Assembly: GCA_946807835.1 (NCBI GenBank)
Contig: OX327702.1
Location: 4,154,001 to 4,218,000, forward strand
Direction: 5' to 3'
Source: Ailanthus altissimus
Lineage: Eukaryota > Streptophyta > Magnoliopsida > Sapindales > Simaroubaceae
DNA length: 64,000 nucleotides
The first letter of the stretch is position 1, and every line of letters starts with the position of its first letter. A program made the position numbers and the translations under genes. The notes beneath the pieces are model-generated. The model was not told the origin of the DNA, did no database searches, and was given only the letters and a program-made list of their open reading frames with translations. Shown here in pieces: positions 1 through 13,052 of this stretch.

Positions 1-514
1 ATTTACATCTTTCATCATCATATTTTGCCTTAAATTAATTTTTAGTAGACCTTGAAACTTTAAAGCTCCAATCACCCATGAATGCCAGCATACTAATAGC
101 CTAATAAAGTTCATCCTTAGTATCATACAACTTCTTAGCAAACATATCCTTAATTTTGGAACTAAACACCTTATTCGATAAGACCAAGTCCAATGGTGGT
201 ATTGCAGGAAGAAACTGAAAAAGGGTTTTCTACTTTAACTTCATCTCCTAATCTAACTAAAGTGTATGCATATGTATCTTCATTAAGGAAGGTATTAGAA
301 ACATAGCAATGCTCACCTTTGTGAATGTCATCAAATCCTTCATCTTCTTCCACATCATCATCAATTTCAATACCATCGACATCCTTTTCTATTTGACTAT
401 CGAAATGCGTAAATATTAAGTCTTCATTAAACTTTGGTGGAGAATAATCATGATAGTTATCAGTGATATTATAGAAAGCACCAAAGTTGGTATTGTTGGG
501 ACTATGTAGCTTAA
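1..514 (-). pseudogene. MULE (Mutator-like) transposase relic, part 2
   Basis: The minus strand keeps an open stretch (about 500 down to 171) with an acidic segment (DDDVEEDEGFDD) and then, in a shifted frame, a region of the type KDMFAKKLYDTKDELY...GDWSFKVSRSTKN. That resembles the conserved N-terminal MuDR block that precedes the transposase core in plant MULEs. It continues the N-terminal domain seen at 1423-1790; the two were one reading unit before a hAT-like element landed between them. Stops and frame changes show that it is dead, and the catalytic part would lie left of the window. Family assignment rests on motif resemblance only. Confidence 0.5.
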
Positions 515-1420
515 GGGTGGGCACTGTTCGGTTTGGTTCGGTCCGATTTTGATCAGAACCAAACCGAACTATGGAATGGAAAACTGAATATAACCAAAAT
601 TAGATCTGAAATCAAATCGGACCGCGTCAAATTTTTTCGGTTTGGTCTAATCAATTTTTTGGGTTTTTATAATCTCTAAATTCTATCTCCAAATTCTAAT
701 CCAAATCTTAATCACCAAAATTTGCCAAATTCTAACCTCTAAATTCACATTAACTCAAGCAACTACAACTAATTAGAATTAATCATAATAGCATGTAAAT
801 AGATTAAATAAAAAAAAATGAAGAAAAAGGATTTGGATGACTTACTATTAGTCTGTCATGATGAGGTGGTTCCGGTGAGGAGGCGAGATGTTGAGGTGCA
901 ATAGTGGAGGGCGACGGCGAGGCGCAATAGCGGAGAAGTGAAGGCGTGTTCAGCGACGGTGAGGCAACAACGGCTTGCAGGGTGAGAGAGACACGAAAGC
1001 TGTGTTGTCTGGACTTACATGGTGAGAGAGACATGAGAGCTATGCACTGCAAAAATTTCTTTTAGAGAGAGACGAAAGAGTTGAGAAGAGAATAGACCGG
1101 ATTGATTTTAGGGTTTTAAACGATTTTTATTCAATTTATATATACTCATGATGCGGTGCGGGTGAATGTGTTCTAAAATATATATTTTTCCATCAAATAA
1201 GATTTTGCCACGTGGCAAGTTTAGGTTTTTTATTTAGTAAATTGATTTTTTGGTTCGTTTCGGTTTTTTTAATACTGAACTGAACCAAACTAACCTTTTT
1301 GATTTTTTTTATTAGTTTTAAACCGATCAATTTTTTTATCTAATAAAATAGAACCAAACTAGTTCGGTTCGATTTAGTTTGAGCCGATTTTTTTTATTCC
1401 TAGTTTATTTTGCCCACCTT
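515..1420. mobile_element. hAT-like non-autonomous element
   Basis: A segment of about 900 bp is bounded by short inverted termini, GGGTGGGCA on the left and TGCCCACC on the right. Both ends are dense in CGGTTTGGTTCGG-type subterminal repeats, a pattern known from plant hAT MITEs. The flanks TAGCTTAA (507-514) and TAGCACAA (1421-1428) agree at 6 of 8 positions and fit a decayed 8-bp hAT target duplication. It splits a MULE transposase relic. The interior has no transposase; the small ORFs inside are chance. Confidence 0.65.
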
Positions 1421-1422
1421 TA

Positions 1423-1790
1423 GCACAACTCACTTAATTGCTATGAATTGCTGACATGAATTGATTATGGCACGATGGTTGGTTCTAAATGGACACCTAT
1501 GCATCTTCTTTACATATAGGAGCTATGAGTTTCAATGTTACACATATAGGATATAACAATCTTCTATTGATCCCCATAAAAAATATAACATTGTTGTCGT
1601 CTCTAATCTTAGTTGGTCTCAACTTATACTTTGGTGCATCAATAGAAATCTTCATTGACACTCTATGCTTCACATTATCAACTCCAAGTGCTAAACACAC
1701 CCTATTTAATAGCTCTTCATAATTAACGTTCTCTAATACCACAATATCGAAGTTACCAAACTCAGTATATCTCTCTTCTCCATTACTAGA
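1423..1790 (-). pseudogene. MULE transposase relic, N-terminal PB1-like part
   Basis: Reading the minus strand from about 1780 gives a piece of the form NFDIVVLENVNYEELL, then NRVCLALGVDN, a VSMKISIDAP segment and a KIRDDNNVIFFMG segment. This layout, a NYEELLNR helix followed by the IRDDxxVxFF strand, is that of the PB1-like N-terminal domain of plant MuDR transposases. The frame continues in degraded form to the hAT-like insertion and resumes beyond it at 514. No terminal inverted repeat of the MULE itself was found. Confidence 0.55.
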
Positions 1791-3544
1791 AGTCTTTCAC
1801 CTTCCCCCAAAGAGTACATTGATTGACTTATACTCAATAACACCTGTAACAAAATAAAAAATATATTAAAAAAATATTTAATTAATAAAAAATAAATTAA
1901 AAAAACACGACGACTACGCAAGACAAGTATCAAAATACCCATCTCGTGCTGCGAGAAGGGGTGCGCGCCTTGCATGCAAGGTGCGAGAGAGGGCCTTGCG
2001 GCCTTCTTCATGAAGTGCGGCCTAGTGAACTACTAGGCTGCGTGCCAGACCGCTTGACGCAGGGTCGGGCGCGAGGCCCCTCATACACATGTGAGGTGCG
2101 AAAAATTTTGAATTTTTCAGTATTTGATTTCTCTCTTTCCTCCTGATTCACATTTTTTTTTCTTGTTGACATACTTTATTTCATCTCTATTTCATCATAA
2201 TACACTACCATTATATTTTCATACTTATATTTTTACAAACTAAATACAAACAACTTCAAAATAAATTGTGAACTTATAAATACAAAACAATAACAAGTAA
2301 ACAAAATAATCATGCAAATCATACATTTTTTATAAGTTGATTCACAAAATTATTTATTTGCTTCTGTAGAGTATTTTTTTTCAAATTGTTTTAAACAATA
2401 AGAATCATTTATTTGAAGATTTGGTGGCTCAAATAATAAGTTTTGGGAAATATATTATTACAAGGACTTTTTTGTCCATCTATTAAATTTGTGGCTAATA
2501 AAATTTGCCTTTTAACGTTTTGACTATAAAAATATATTTAGTTAAAAAAGAGGTTATTTATGTACATTTCTCTTCTAAACTTAGTAATTTATTTACTACG
2601 ATAAATGAAAAATTTATTGTTAAAGAACTTCTTGTGAAACTATCTTCGTTAACTTTTCTCTCATTTTTCTTTTTTCTCACACTAAACAACAAACAAAAAA
2701 AATCTATTATTTAAATATAAAAATACGCCAGCACTTATTTGAATAGTTTAATAATAAAAAATTTATAATACACCCTTTCACTAAAATAAAAATTCTAAAT
2801 ATTAGCAAGAAATTTTTGTTTTTAATTTAAGGCTCGTAGAATAAAGGAGTACAACTTCAGTTAAAAAAAAAATTTAAAAACACATCATTCAGAGCAACAA
2901 AACAAATGACAAATACGACGGGGTCAGCGTGTTTGAAAACTTTGACGTTAGGACAAAAGGACCCATTGATTCTATGTTCTTATATTACGATGTCTTAATT
3001 TAGGTCGTACCGTTAGAAATAAATTTTTTTTTTTTAAAAAAGCAACGTATCTGTAGAACTAACACTTCTCAAAAAAGAAAAAATGAAAAAATGAAACGTG
3101 TCCATTGATTTTAAAAGACATGATCAATATATTAAAAATGTTCTGAATCACCCGTTTTTTTTTATTATAAATTAAATGGTATTTTTAAGGCTTCACCGTA
3201 TTTAAAAGAGAGACAAAGATTACTTCTCTCTATTGGAGAGGTCTTGACTTTAAAACTTCACCATATTTTAACACTTTACCATATTTACCTTTACTCTATT
3301 GGAGGTTCCGATTTTTAATCTCTCATCCCATATCAAAAAAAAAAAAGAAATTCTCTTTTTATTTTTTTATTTTCCATTTCCTTACCATCAAATCCAGCGA
3401 TAAGCATGAATTGAGTTTTTTTTCTCTCTAGTTGCTAGAGATCTTTTTCTCGCTCACTAAGGGGCTCTTTTGTTTGAATGTTTTATTTTTTAAATCTTGC
3501 CATAGACAAAGTTTGAGTCATTATGACAATCTTTTTGCATCAGT
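1791..3544. other. Unassigned AT-rich spacer
   Basis: No gene, LTR pair or convincing transposon end was recognised. It contains one GC-richer patch (about 1940-2100), long A/T runs, and a stretch at 3180-3310 with repeated TTCACC(G/A)TATTT words that may be MITE debris. Short ORFs here are uninformative. Confidence 0.4.
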
Positions 3545-5225
3545 AATTAAAAAGTACCAGGGGTACACAAAGAGGTCATACAACGACCATTTTAAAGATG
3601 GTTTTATGATACCTTACTTTTAGAAAATGTGGCCTTATGGGTATACAACCATTTCATGAAAGGCATTTGATATTACGTTTTTAAGGAAGAGTGGCCGTTG
3701 TAGAGGAAGAGTGGCCGTTTACAATATGACTCTTATAGGGAAGGTTTTTGATAAGGTTCTTTCAAGGGAGAGTGATCATTGGGTACACGACCCTTCTAAG
3801 AAATGATTTTGATCTTGTGTTTTTAAGAGAGACTTAACTGTTCAGCACATCACCATTTCAAGAAAAGCTTTTGATATTTTGCTTTTAAGGGACAATAGTT
3901 GTTGGGCACACAACCCTTTCAGGGAAGGCTTTTTGATATTTTGCTTCTAAAAGAAGGTGGGCATTGAGTACTCAATCATTTTAAAGAAGGGTTTCTAATA
4001 CTGTGTCTTTAGAAAGAGTGGCTTTATGGGCACACAACCCTTTCATAGAATCTTTTGATATGTAGTTACTTCTAGATGGGGAAATTTTTTGATATTGTGC
4101 TTCTAATTGGAGGTAGAGAATTGGCATACAACCTTTCCAGTGAAGGCTTTTGATATTGTGCTTTCAAGGGAGGGTAGTTGTAAAGCACTCGACCTTTCTA
4201 GGGAAGGTTTTCTGATACTATGCTTTCTAGGAAGGGTGGCTTTTATAGGTACATGATCCTTTTAAGGAAGAATTTTTGATACTAAAGTGGTTGTTAGTCA
4301 CTTGACCATTCTAAGAAAGGTTTTATGATACTATACTTTTATGAAATGTTATTTTTTGGGCATATAACCGTTCCATGAAAGGCTTTTGATACTGTGCTTT
4401 CAAGAAAATGTGGTCATTTGGCACATGACTCGCCTAGGTAAGGCTTTTGATAATGTGCTTCCAAGGGAGGGCAACCCTTTAGCACACGATCCTTCCAATA
4501 AAGGTTTTTGATACTGTGCTTCTAGAGAGGGTAGTCGTTAGGCACATGACTTTTATAGTGAAGGCTTTTAATCTTGTGCTTCTAAAGGAGAGTGACTAGT
4601 TGGCACATGTCCCTTCTATGAGAGGCTTATGATAATATGATTTCAAGAGAGGATAATCGTTGGGCACACGACCATTTAGGGAAGGCTTTCCAATATTATG
4701 CTTCCAAAGAAGGATGGTCATTGAAAACTCGACCCTTATAGGAAAGGTTTTATGATATTTTGCTTCTAGGAATGATAGCTTTATAGGCATATAACTCTTC
4801 AAGAGAAGGTTTTTGATACTATGCTTCCAAGGGAGTGTGATCGTTTAGCATAAAATTCTTTAAAGAAGGTTTTCGATATCGTACTTTAAGGGAAGGTAGT
4901 CATTGGGCACTCAACCCTTTCATGAAAGGCATTTGATATTATGCTTCTATGAACTGTACCTTTATGGGCACATAACCTTTTCAGAAAGTTTTTTTTGTAT
5001 TGTATTTTTAAGTGAATATGGTCATTTGGAACACGACCCTTTTAAGGAAGGCTTCTGATTTCGTACGTCTAAGATGAGTGGCTTTATGGGTACACGAACC
5101 TTTCTATGAAAGCTTTTTGATATTGTTCTTTTGAATTTATGATCACACAATCCTTATAAGGAATGCTTTTAATAATATGCTTCTAAAGGAGGGTAGTCTT
5201 TTGTCATATGACCTTTTAAGGGAAT
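3545..5225. repeat. Degenerate tandem array, unit about 61 bp
   Basis: A recurring unit contains AAGGCTTTTGATATTGTGCT, then a GGGAGGGTGGTCGTTGGGCA-like part and CACACGACCCTTTTAAGG. Copies of the GCTTTTGATA word fall near 4140, 4201, 4265, 4312, 4375, 4437, 4498, 4557, 4618, 4679, 4740, 4802, 4863, 4922, 4982, 5044, 5104 and 5158, so the period is about 60-62 bp. There are roughly 27 diverged units. The array abuts a minus-strand Ty3/gypsy gag relic, so it may be an internal or UTR tandem repeat of that element. Confidence 0.85.
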
Positions 5226-5582
5226 TCTCTTACTTTTTATTATTGAAATAGTAAAGGGAACTAAACAATGTGTTATTTGCCTAAAATGGTATTGAAAGAA
5301 ATGTTCAAACATAAAACCTTTTCACTTAAATATGTTTTTGAATTCACGTATCTATTACTCGTAAGGATCTTTATATGGCCCCTTAGTGATTTGCATGTGC
5401 TGATGTTGTGTCATTATTATTGTGGAAAATGTAATGTCTAATTTGGTCTTGTTGATCCTCGAGTGTTGAGATTAGTCTTAGCTTTCTAGAAATTCCATAG
5501 TCTATTTCAACCAAATCTTTTCTGCAAAGGCGTTGATCGAGATAAAAGGATTAATTAGTCTTTGTTGTTTTTTTATCTTTAT
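5226..5582 (-). pseudogene. Ty3/gypsy gag relic, C-terminal part
   Basis: Minus-strand translation gives fragments such as RHYIFHNNNDTTSAHANH, which resemble the YCxFHxxxGHTTxEC zinc-binding stretch near the end of plant gypsy gag proteins, with the cysteines lost. It continues the gag piece at 11085-11680; the two were separated by the solo LTR at 5583-11084. Heavily frameshifted and non-functional. Confidence 0.45.
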
Positions 5583-8500
5583 TGACAGAACTCGACCCAA
5601 AATCCTACAACGTGGACCTAGGTAAGCCCTATCGGGCACCCCAACTGAATACTTTCCAAAGTCCACCATCAACTCTGAAAAATTTCATAAGGCGAACCCT
5701 AAAGTTTATCTTAATTTCTTTTAGATATATTCTCATAAATATGGAAAAAAAATTTTCTACAAATCCTGGATTAAAACGGACAGAGTTTCCTATATTTTTT
5801 AATAATCTATATTTCATAAGCTTGCAGAAAATACACTTCAAATATTTTTCACATCTCTTAACTGCAAAGAGGACCTCCTATCCCTTACCAAATCAATCAA
5901 CACATGCATTCTTGATAATACTCCGATAGACATTCATAATAGGAAAACCAACCATTTCAAAAAGGCATAAATATATATCTTAGTTCCAAAATCTGTTATG
6001 CATGCTATACAACGCAAAACTAAATATGATACATGTATATGCACTAAATGTATACATATAACTCTGTACATGCACAAAAGATCATCGTAGGATTGGCCTA
6101 CTACTGATCTATAGGCGAAACTGTAGGCTGAACGCTGCTGGCTGTACTTGGAGAAAAAAATAAAAACACCAAAAACAAATGATGAGTTGATAAACTAAAT
6201 GAGTGGGCGTGAAATCTGAATAACTGAAGAAATATACTGAAAATTCTAAAAAGTACTGAAACTGTTCTTAATCGTTTCTAAATCTTGAATACTGGTAAAA
6301 CTCTACCAAACGGTTTTCTTTATTTAAAAATTTAAAACTTAATAGGCTACTGCTGAAATCTGTAAACATTATTAACAAACATTTTATTTATTGAAAAAAC
6401 TACATATCTCATACAATTGTCTAAAACTTCTGCTTAGTTCTAGTCTGTCTAAAAAAGCACCAATGGTTACCCTAATGCTGGACCCACTTGTCAACATAGC
6501 TGACATAATGAGTCGATCACAGGGTGGTCTCCGCTAGCAACAACCACTGTGATCAATCTGATACACTGATAAATCTGAGACATCTTACTGTCTATGTGGC
6601 AGAATATACATCGTAAACATATAGCTAGACAACACTCCGTAGCGTAAGTGACTCACAAACTCGACACCCTAACTCCCCGGAGTTAGTAGCACTCAACCGA
6701 ACTAAATAACCTACTCACCTATACGGGGTGTACCGGTCTAGGTCTATACTATCGCCACAGGGATCTGAATCTGATAACTGATAAATAAGGTACCACTGGC
6801 CTTTGAAAACTGATAATGTCTAAAAACTATTTCTTACTGCTGATGAATAAATCTCTAATCTGTTGAAAATACTGAACTCTAATTCTAAAATTTTGCAGTA
6901 TTTTTAAATGATAAATTTTCATATCTCATTATATAAAAATATAAAAAAAATATCATTATGATTTTTTTAATTCTTAAAAGTCACGTAACTTGAGTAAATT
7001 ACCTGAAACAACAACATTTAAATTAGAAAACACATAAATACTAATAATTTAAAATAAACTGCATTTAATTTTCCTTTAATTGCTTTCTCACTCACCAACT
7101 GTCCTACGCTAAAATTTCTTTTCTGGGCTTGTCCTTTCACAGATTCCGACCTTCGGCACCTACAAAGCATAAATTACGCTTTAGTCCCTATAAAATAACA
7201 AAATTATCAAAATACCCCTACAGTACATCTTTTTGCCACCATCAAAACTCCTTTCTAAATTTATAATTTTGCCCCCAACAATCACAATTTATGCACAAAC
7301 TATCATTTGTTTTGTCAAAGGGGTCCATAATCTCTTATAATTTTCTTTGGACATAATTACCCATAATCTTTGTCATAAATGACCATTATGTCCCATATCC
7401 TAACTTTGATTTTCACCCATCAAAACTCATCTAAAGGGTCCTAGAATTCATTCCTAACCCTCAATTTTTTCTAATTGTACTTGTACCACTAAAAATCACA
7501 AAATGGCCAAAATGACCCAAATAGAATTTTTACCAATTTTCAAATTTCTTCTTACCTACGGTCTTATCTACTTTTCAAATTCATTCTAATGCCTTAAATT
7601 TATTTAATTGAAGTCCAATTATACAAAAACACTAATTTACTATTCTAGAGTTTGGAATTCTCACCTTTTAAAGCAAATTTACCCTTAATCCACCCTTGAA
7701 TCTTGCTTAGACACTTGGAAACAACTTGAATTTGGTGTGGATTCGTTGATTTGGCTTAAACATTTCATGGGTATTACTGTTCATCTTTTTACCATCTTCA
7801 TTTTTGAAATCCTCTCTCTCTCTCTCTCTCTTTTGTTTTCTTTTTTTTTTCTTAACAATTCTTTGAAATAAAACACTTGGCCTTTATATATAATCCAAAA
7901 GTTGCATAATAGCTCTCCAAGACATGCCTAATTGCCATTTAGTTCTCCAATTAAAAAGCATTTGATGGTGGCCAATAATTTAATAATTATTACTAATAAC
8001 TAATAAAATATAATATAATAGACTAATATATGCAATTGTCCCAATATGATTGGTCTATATGTCTTAAAAATACAAATCCTTATCCAACAAAAATGGCTTG
8101 CTTAGGGTGTGATGCTTACACCAAACATTATTAGTACAAATATTGAATATTTACTACTTAGTCAATTGAAAATTTTCACAAATATACGGTGAGCACCCAA
8201 CGCCCAAATTGATTATGAAATTACCTAATTGGGTCTATTACGGCTCACGTAAACACTTAAAAAAAAGTGTTCCAAGACGGGTCAAAATCTGAAACTTCTA
8301 CGGTTCTCTAATTGTCAAATATAAAAATTCTAGGTATCTGGCTATTCATGGGAACTGAGCATTACATGTAGTAACCAGTATCCACAACCGGTAAGAATAA
8401 GTATGTATATATATATATATATATTTATACATATTTTATTTGTATATAGGTGATACTTGATTTATGTATTGTTATTAGTAGTATTTGTATAGGTTAAGGA

Positions 8501-11084
8501 CATACTATTAGTATTGGGTTTAATTGCAAGACTTTAGATTTATTTTAGGGACCAAATTGTAATGCTTTGAAAGTTTTGGGGGCAAATTTATAAATATAAA
8601 AAATTAGCCTCTTAGTATAAAAATACACTTTTGAAACTCTAATTCACTCTTTTGGGTCGAGCTATCCCTTTAGAGAGAGAGAAGAGAGAAATAGAGGGGA
8701 GAGAAAGAGAAGAAGAAGAAGAAATTGGAATTTTGGATTTTAAGAGGTATTTCACAACTATTTCTCAATTTATTGGTGTTAATTAAGTTAATTTCTTTAA
8801 GTTTTAATTTTTGGAAATATGTATAATTGAGAATTTGATGTGTATTTCGCAAGATATTGTGAGAATTGATGATGATCTATGTAGATAGCTTGATAAATCA
8901 TGATGAGTTGTAGAATTTCTACTTGATAGTCTCTTGATCCAGGAATTTTATAAATTGTTGTGATTCAATTCTGGTTTTGAATTTTGAGTATATGAAATTA
9001 GACATGTTTAGGATCATCTGAGACTTTGAATCGATTGAAGATTTCAAAAATTAAATTTGTAGTAAATTTACCAAAATAACCCTAAAATTCTAGAAATTTC
9101 CTGTGTGAACAGTATGATACAGTGGTAAACAATTTTTGGCCTGCTGAATGATCTTCAAAAATTATAAATTTATGGAATATCATAAGCTTATATGTCTAAT
9201 ATGATATACTCAGAATTGAGAATTTAGATCAATGTGGTTAAATTGTTATAATATTTTAAAGTGTATCAGCTCATTGCAGTATTTGATTAACAGATTTTTA
9301 AAGTTATGGAATAAAATAGTTTTAAAATACTTTTGGCAGGGATTTTGAAGTGAAATATTTATCATGGGTTAAAATATATGTCGAGTAATTATATGATAGT
9401 TTTGTAATTTTTGAGTTAGTATCTGATTTTATAAAGTTATGAGACTGAATACTATTCAGTAAATATCTTGATCCCGCCAGAATAATAATTTAAATTTGAT
9501 GGTGTTCATGAAATAGAATGTGTAGGACTTATGATATAATATTTACATATAAGAATATAAGAAGGATATATGAGTCAAGAATGATATATTCTGATTTTAA
9601 AGTAATTGGACATCATTTGATGTATTAGAAAATTGTGTGAAGTGTAAGTGGTCAGAATGACAGGTTTTGAGAAACCGAGTAGTTAGACCAATTTGATGTG
9701 ATAAATGCATTGTGTATAATTTTGTAAACTATTTAAAGTGTTTTGTGTGAATTGTGAGGCTTATGAAAGGATTAATCTCCATTGATAGGTTAAGGAGAAT
9801 TAAGCCTTATACCCGAAAGTGCTAAGAGGTAAGTATACTAGACTTTTCACTGAAATCCCAATAAGCATAGTAATTGTCTATGTATGATTTTGTAAATGTG
9901 CTTAGAAATATGTTTATGTTATGCCAAAGTGTATTTGATATGAAATGTGAAAAACATATGTTTATGAATGTGAGCATTGACATTAAGCATGGACATACAT
10001 GTGTTTTTGAAAGTGAGCTTTCAAAATGAAATGTGTTTAACAAAGAAAGCTTGAAGTATAATATGTCCATGAGAAATATTTTATATTTTGAGGATACTTG
10101 AACTCACTGTTGACTTAGTAGACATCTTATATGATTTGTGGAGCCTTTATGTATGGCCTTTCCTTCGGGATTGGTATATGTTATGTGTTCTGTATGTATG
10201 GAGGATCCTATTGGTACCTAAAGGAAGATTGAGTCATCACATTCGTGTGGTGGCGTATTGTTGCATGTTTGAGGACTCACCGATGATCAGGGTGAGGGTC
10301 TGGCTCTTACCTTCAGGCTTGAGCATTATATATGTGTAATTTAAACCTCACTTGTACTAGTCCTCTCATACTGTATGTCACCTACGAGTGACATTTGGCT
10401 AATTATGTGATATGTGATGTGTAAGTCCTACTAAGTAGTAGTTGAGTGATGGTATTCTTGTAATATATTTTGAAAGAATGTGTAAGCGCGTACATGACAT
10501 GTGATTTGATAAGATTATGATTTTGATTGATCACAGCATATCATACATATGCATTATGTACATATATGTATTTGTATTTAATATATGAAAAACTAGTATG
10601 CTTACTGATTTTTATACTCATTATAGTTTATGGTGATTTTAGGTAAATAAGGTACATGTGTGCTTAGCGCATTTGGCAAGGCTTCTGCTGTTTCTTGAGT
10701 TTCCTAAGTTGCTAGGTTGTTGAGTGTTTCATTTGGGGACACGTGGGATAAGATATTTGATTTGTCCCTATTAAATAAATACGTATGTATTGTTTTATTG
10801 TGTGTGGTTAGATTTGATTTAAGTTTCACCAAGTGTTGGTTGATTTTAAGTAAGAATTTGCAATGAATATATTATGAGCTTCCAGTAACAAAGTTGCTAA
10901 TAGTGACGTAGTAGAGTGTTAATCTCTGAGAAAACTCTGTGTATCTCCGGTTTACTAATTGTCCCAGTCATAATTCAATTGCTATAATTTTGAAAGAAAT
11001 GAGAAAATGAATGTTTAAATACATATGAATGAGTGTAAGTTATGTCATGTATCAAATCATTTAGGTCTGGGGCGTGACATTACA
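5583..11084 (-). mobile_element. Solo LTR, family D (carries nested solo LTR)
   Basis: On the minus strand the LTR runs from TGTAATGCTC at 8366 to the end at 5583 (TGACAG on the plus strand), 2,784 bp without the insert. The flanks TTTAT at 5578-5582 and TTTAT at 11085-11089 are a perfect 5-bp TSD, visible only after removing the nested family A solo LTR. A TATA box (TATATAAAGG, minus strand) lies near 7881-7891 and a CT microsatellite at 7811-7830. Its plus-strand terminal part resembles the end of the LTR at 21102-23864, including a conserved CGGGCACCCCAAC block. Confidence 0.9.
8367..11079 (+). mobile_element. Solo LTR, family A
   Basis: It starts TGTAGTAACCAGTATCC and ends GGTCTGGGGCGTGACA (2,713 bp), with a perfect TSD TTACA (8362-8366 and 11080-11084). 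It is clearly homologous along its whole length to the 2,850-bp LTRs of the element at 25482-35020. It is inserted at the extreme terminus of the family D solo LTR. Short ORFs inside recur in other family A LTR copies because the LTR itself is repeated. Confidence 0.95.
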
Positions 11085-11680
11085 TTTATCTTATTTCTTG
11101 GTGGAATGTTGCTCCCTGAATCTTCTTTTTCAAACATAGTTCCTTCCTTTGTAATCATGGAAGTTTCTTTCATCATTGTAGCTTTATCTTTCTCTTCTCT
11201 GATCTATTTCTAGAACTTTTGATTGATTAGTTCGACGGAAGTAATGTTCTTTTAGACCAAATATCTATAATAGGGGTTGATGTCTTTACCACCTTTTGAT
11301 ATGCTTAGGCAACTATCTTGGCGAGGTAGCTTCCTAATTTGTTAAGGTTTTGATAAAATCTATTTAGGAAGTTTTTTATCAACTTGCTTTTCTATTGCTT
11401 CGTGAAAACAAAAATTTGAAAACCTTATTCTTTTCTTTTGATTCTACATGTATTGTGTGATAAACTAGGCGGTCAATTCATCGAAGGAAGATAAAGAATT
11501 TTTTTCAATATGCAAAACAATGTTTATACTAGTCCCGTTAGGTTAGAAGGAAAATGATGCACTTTAAGAAGTCGTCCATTGCGTCTATAATCATCTTTGC
11601 ATTGAAGTAAAAGATGTGCTCTTTAAGATCTATGTGTCATTGTACATCAGGAAGTTTGGTAGGATGAACTTTCGAGGCCT
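11085..11680 (-). pseudogene. Ty3/gypsy gag relic, central part
   Basis: The minus strand read in pieced frames gives ILPNFLMYNDT, a SFDELTA..FITQYM segment, LNRFYQNLNKLGSYLAK and ITSVELINQ. In order these match the layout of plant Ty3/gypsy retrotransposon gag domains (PxMPxYxGxxDP-like start, the SIDSFDEL...F stretch, the LxxFLxRF stretch). It is full of stops and frameshifts. It is cut by the family D solo LTR on one side and by the family H element on the other. Confidence 0.5.
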
Positions 11681-13052
11681 TGTTGTGTATTTTGTATGTA
11701 TATACTTTTAACATAAGTGCACATTATCGTAACAAGTAATATATGATGAGAAAAATATCGATCCCAAGAGAAATTGTTATTACTATTTGCTAAGTACTAA
11801 AATTGTGTCCTCCTACTCTTATTCAAACTATTGGCAATTCAATGATTTTGATATCGAAACTAACTAAACAAAAAAAATAATTACAGGAATTGAACAAAGA
11901 GAACAAACGTGACAGCACCAATACTCACATGCCTAAGATTACAATAATCTCTTAATACTTCACTTGAATTCAATTACTCCCCTTAGAACTATCAATATAA
12001 ATTGTTAACCAAGAACTCTAATATCCTCACAAGCCTTTTCCGATGGTCAAGTGAGTATATCCCATTCAATCAATTATCAATATTTCTATGATAATCAAAT
12101 TGAAATAAGATTCATCAAGAACAAGTTCTCTAAATAGTCATATATGCTATATGAGTATATTCCTATCTCATATGGAATTCATACTTTTATACAATGATCA
12201 TATATCAATCTATTCATGTCCAACACAAAATTCCCTTTTTCAAGTTCATTAAGGTTCCTAAATCAATATAACACATTGTTATATAATTAGAAGCATTAAG
12301 CATAGAACAAATTGAACAATTCAATACTAACATAATGAATAAGGGAAAATAATCAATCCAGACTACATATTGAGTTCACATTGTAATTCTAGCAATAAAA
12401 CTTAGTTCATATTTGTAAACATAAGTTCAGAGCATCTAACAACATCATTATATATATATTAAAATCAATGAGTATGAAATTGAAGAGAAGAGAAAATTTT
12501 TCTTGATACAGTGATGTTCTTCTTCCAATATGCAGAATTTCTTCTTCATGTTGATTCTCACTTCCAAGTCTAAATGATGTGTTTAATTTTGTATTCTTTG
12601 TTGTCCAATGCATTTTTTTTATCAATAATGATTGTTTATATAGGCTTAGGGTTGCAAAAATAAGACAACGTTGCCCTTAAAAGAGTGCCCAGTATCCAAT
12701 GCCGCGACGTTGGAGCTACTGATTTCAATGCCGCGGCCAATGCCTCAATGCTACACAGTAGCAGATGAACAGTAACCATTGTGCACTATTTATTCTAATG
12801 TAACAATATCACTATTCATTGGGCTTTTCATAGGCACTATTTATAACACTGTTCGCATTTTGAGCATTTTAGTCTCCTCTCGAATTCTTATCTCAAATAA
12901 CTCTGTTTGCATCCGATTTTTGGTATAATTGTACCGATAGTTCTTAAGTCTATAAAACAACATTAATATGTATAAATGGCCAAATTATTAGGTAAATTGA
13001 ACAAACATTAAGTTTAGGAGGATAAAATATTTTATATAATTACGCCCTGTCA
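11681..13052 (-). repeat. 3' LTR of family H element
   Basis: 1,372 bp, bounded by TGTTGTGTATTTT and TACGCCCTGTCA on the plus strand. It aligns end to end with 13975-15690 once the MITE is removed there. It contains a small GC-richer CpG patch (ATGCCGCGACG and ATGCCGCGGCC, about 12700-12740) that is also present in the partner LTR. Confidence 0.9.

Noticed and set aside
804..1052. 82-aa minus-strand ORF
   Set aside because: Inside the hAT-like non-autonomous element, no domain, low-complexity composition.
3545..5225. CRISPR-like array because of regular spacing
   Set aside because: Units are contiguous and diverged with no unique spacers; this is a plant tandem repeat.
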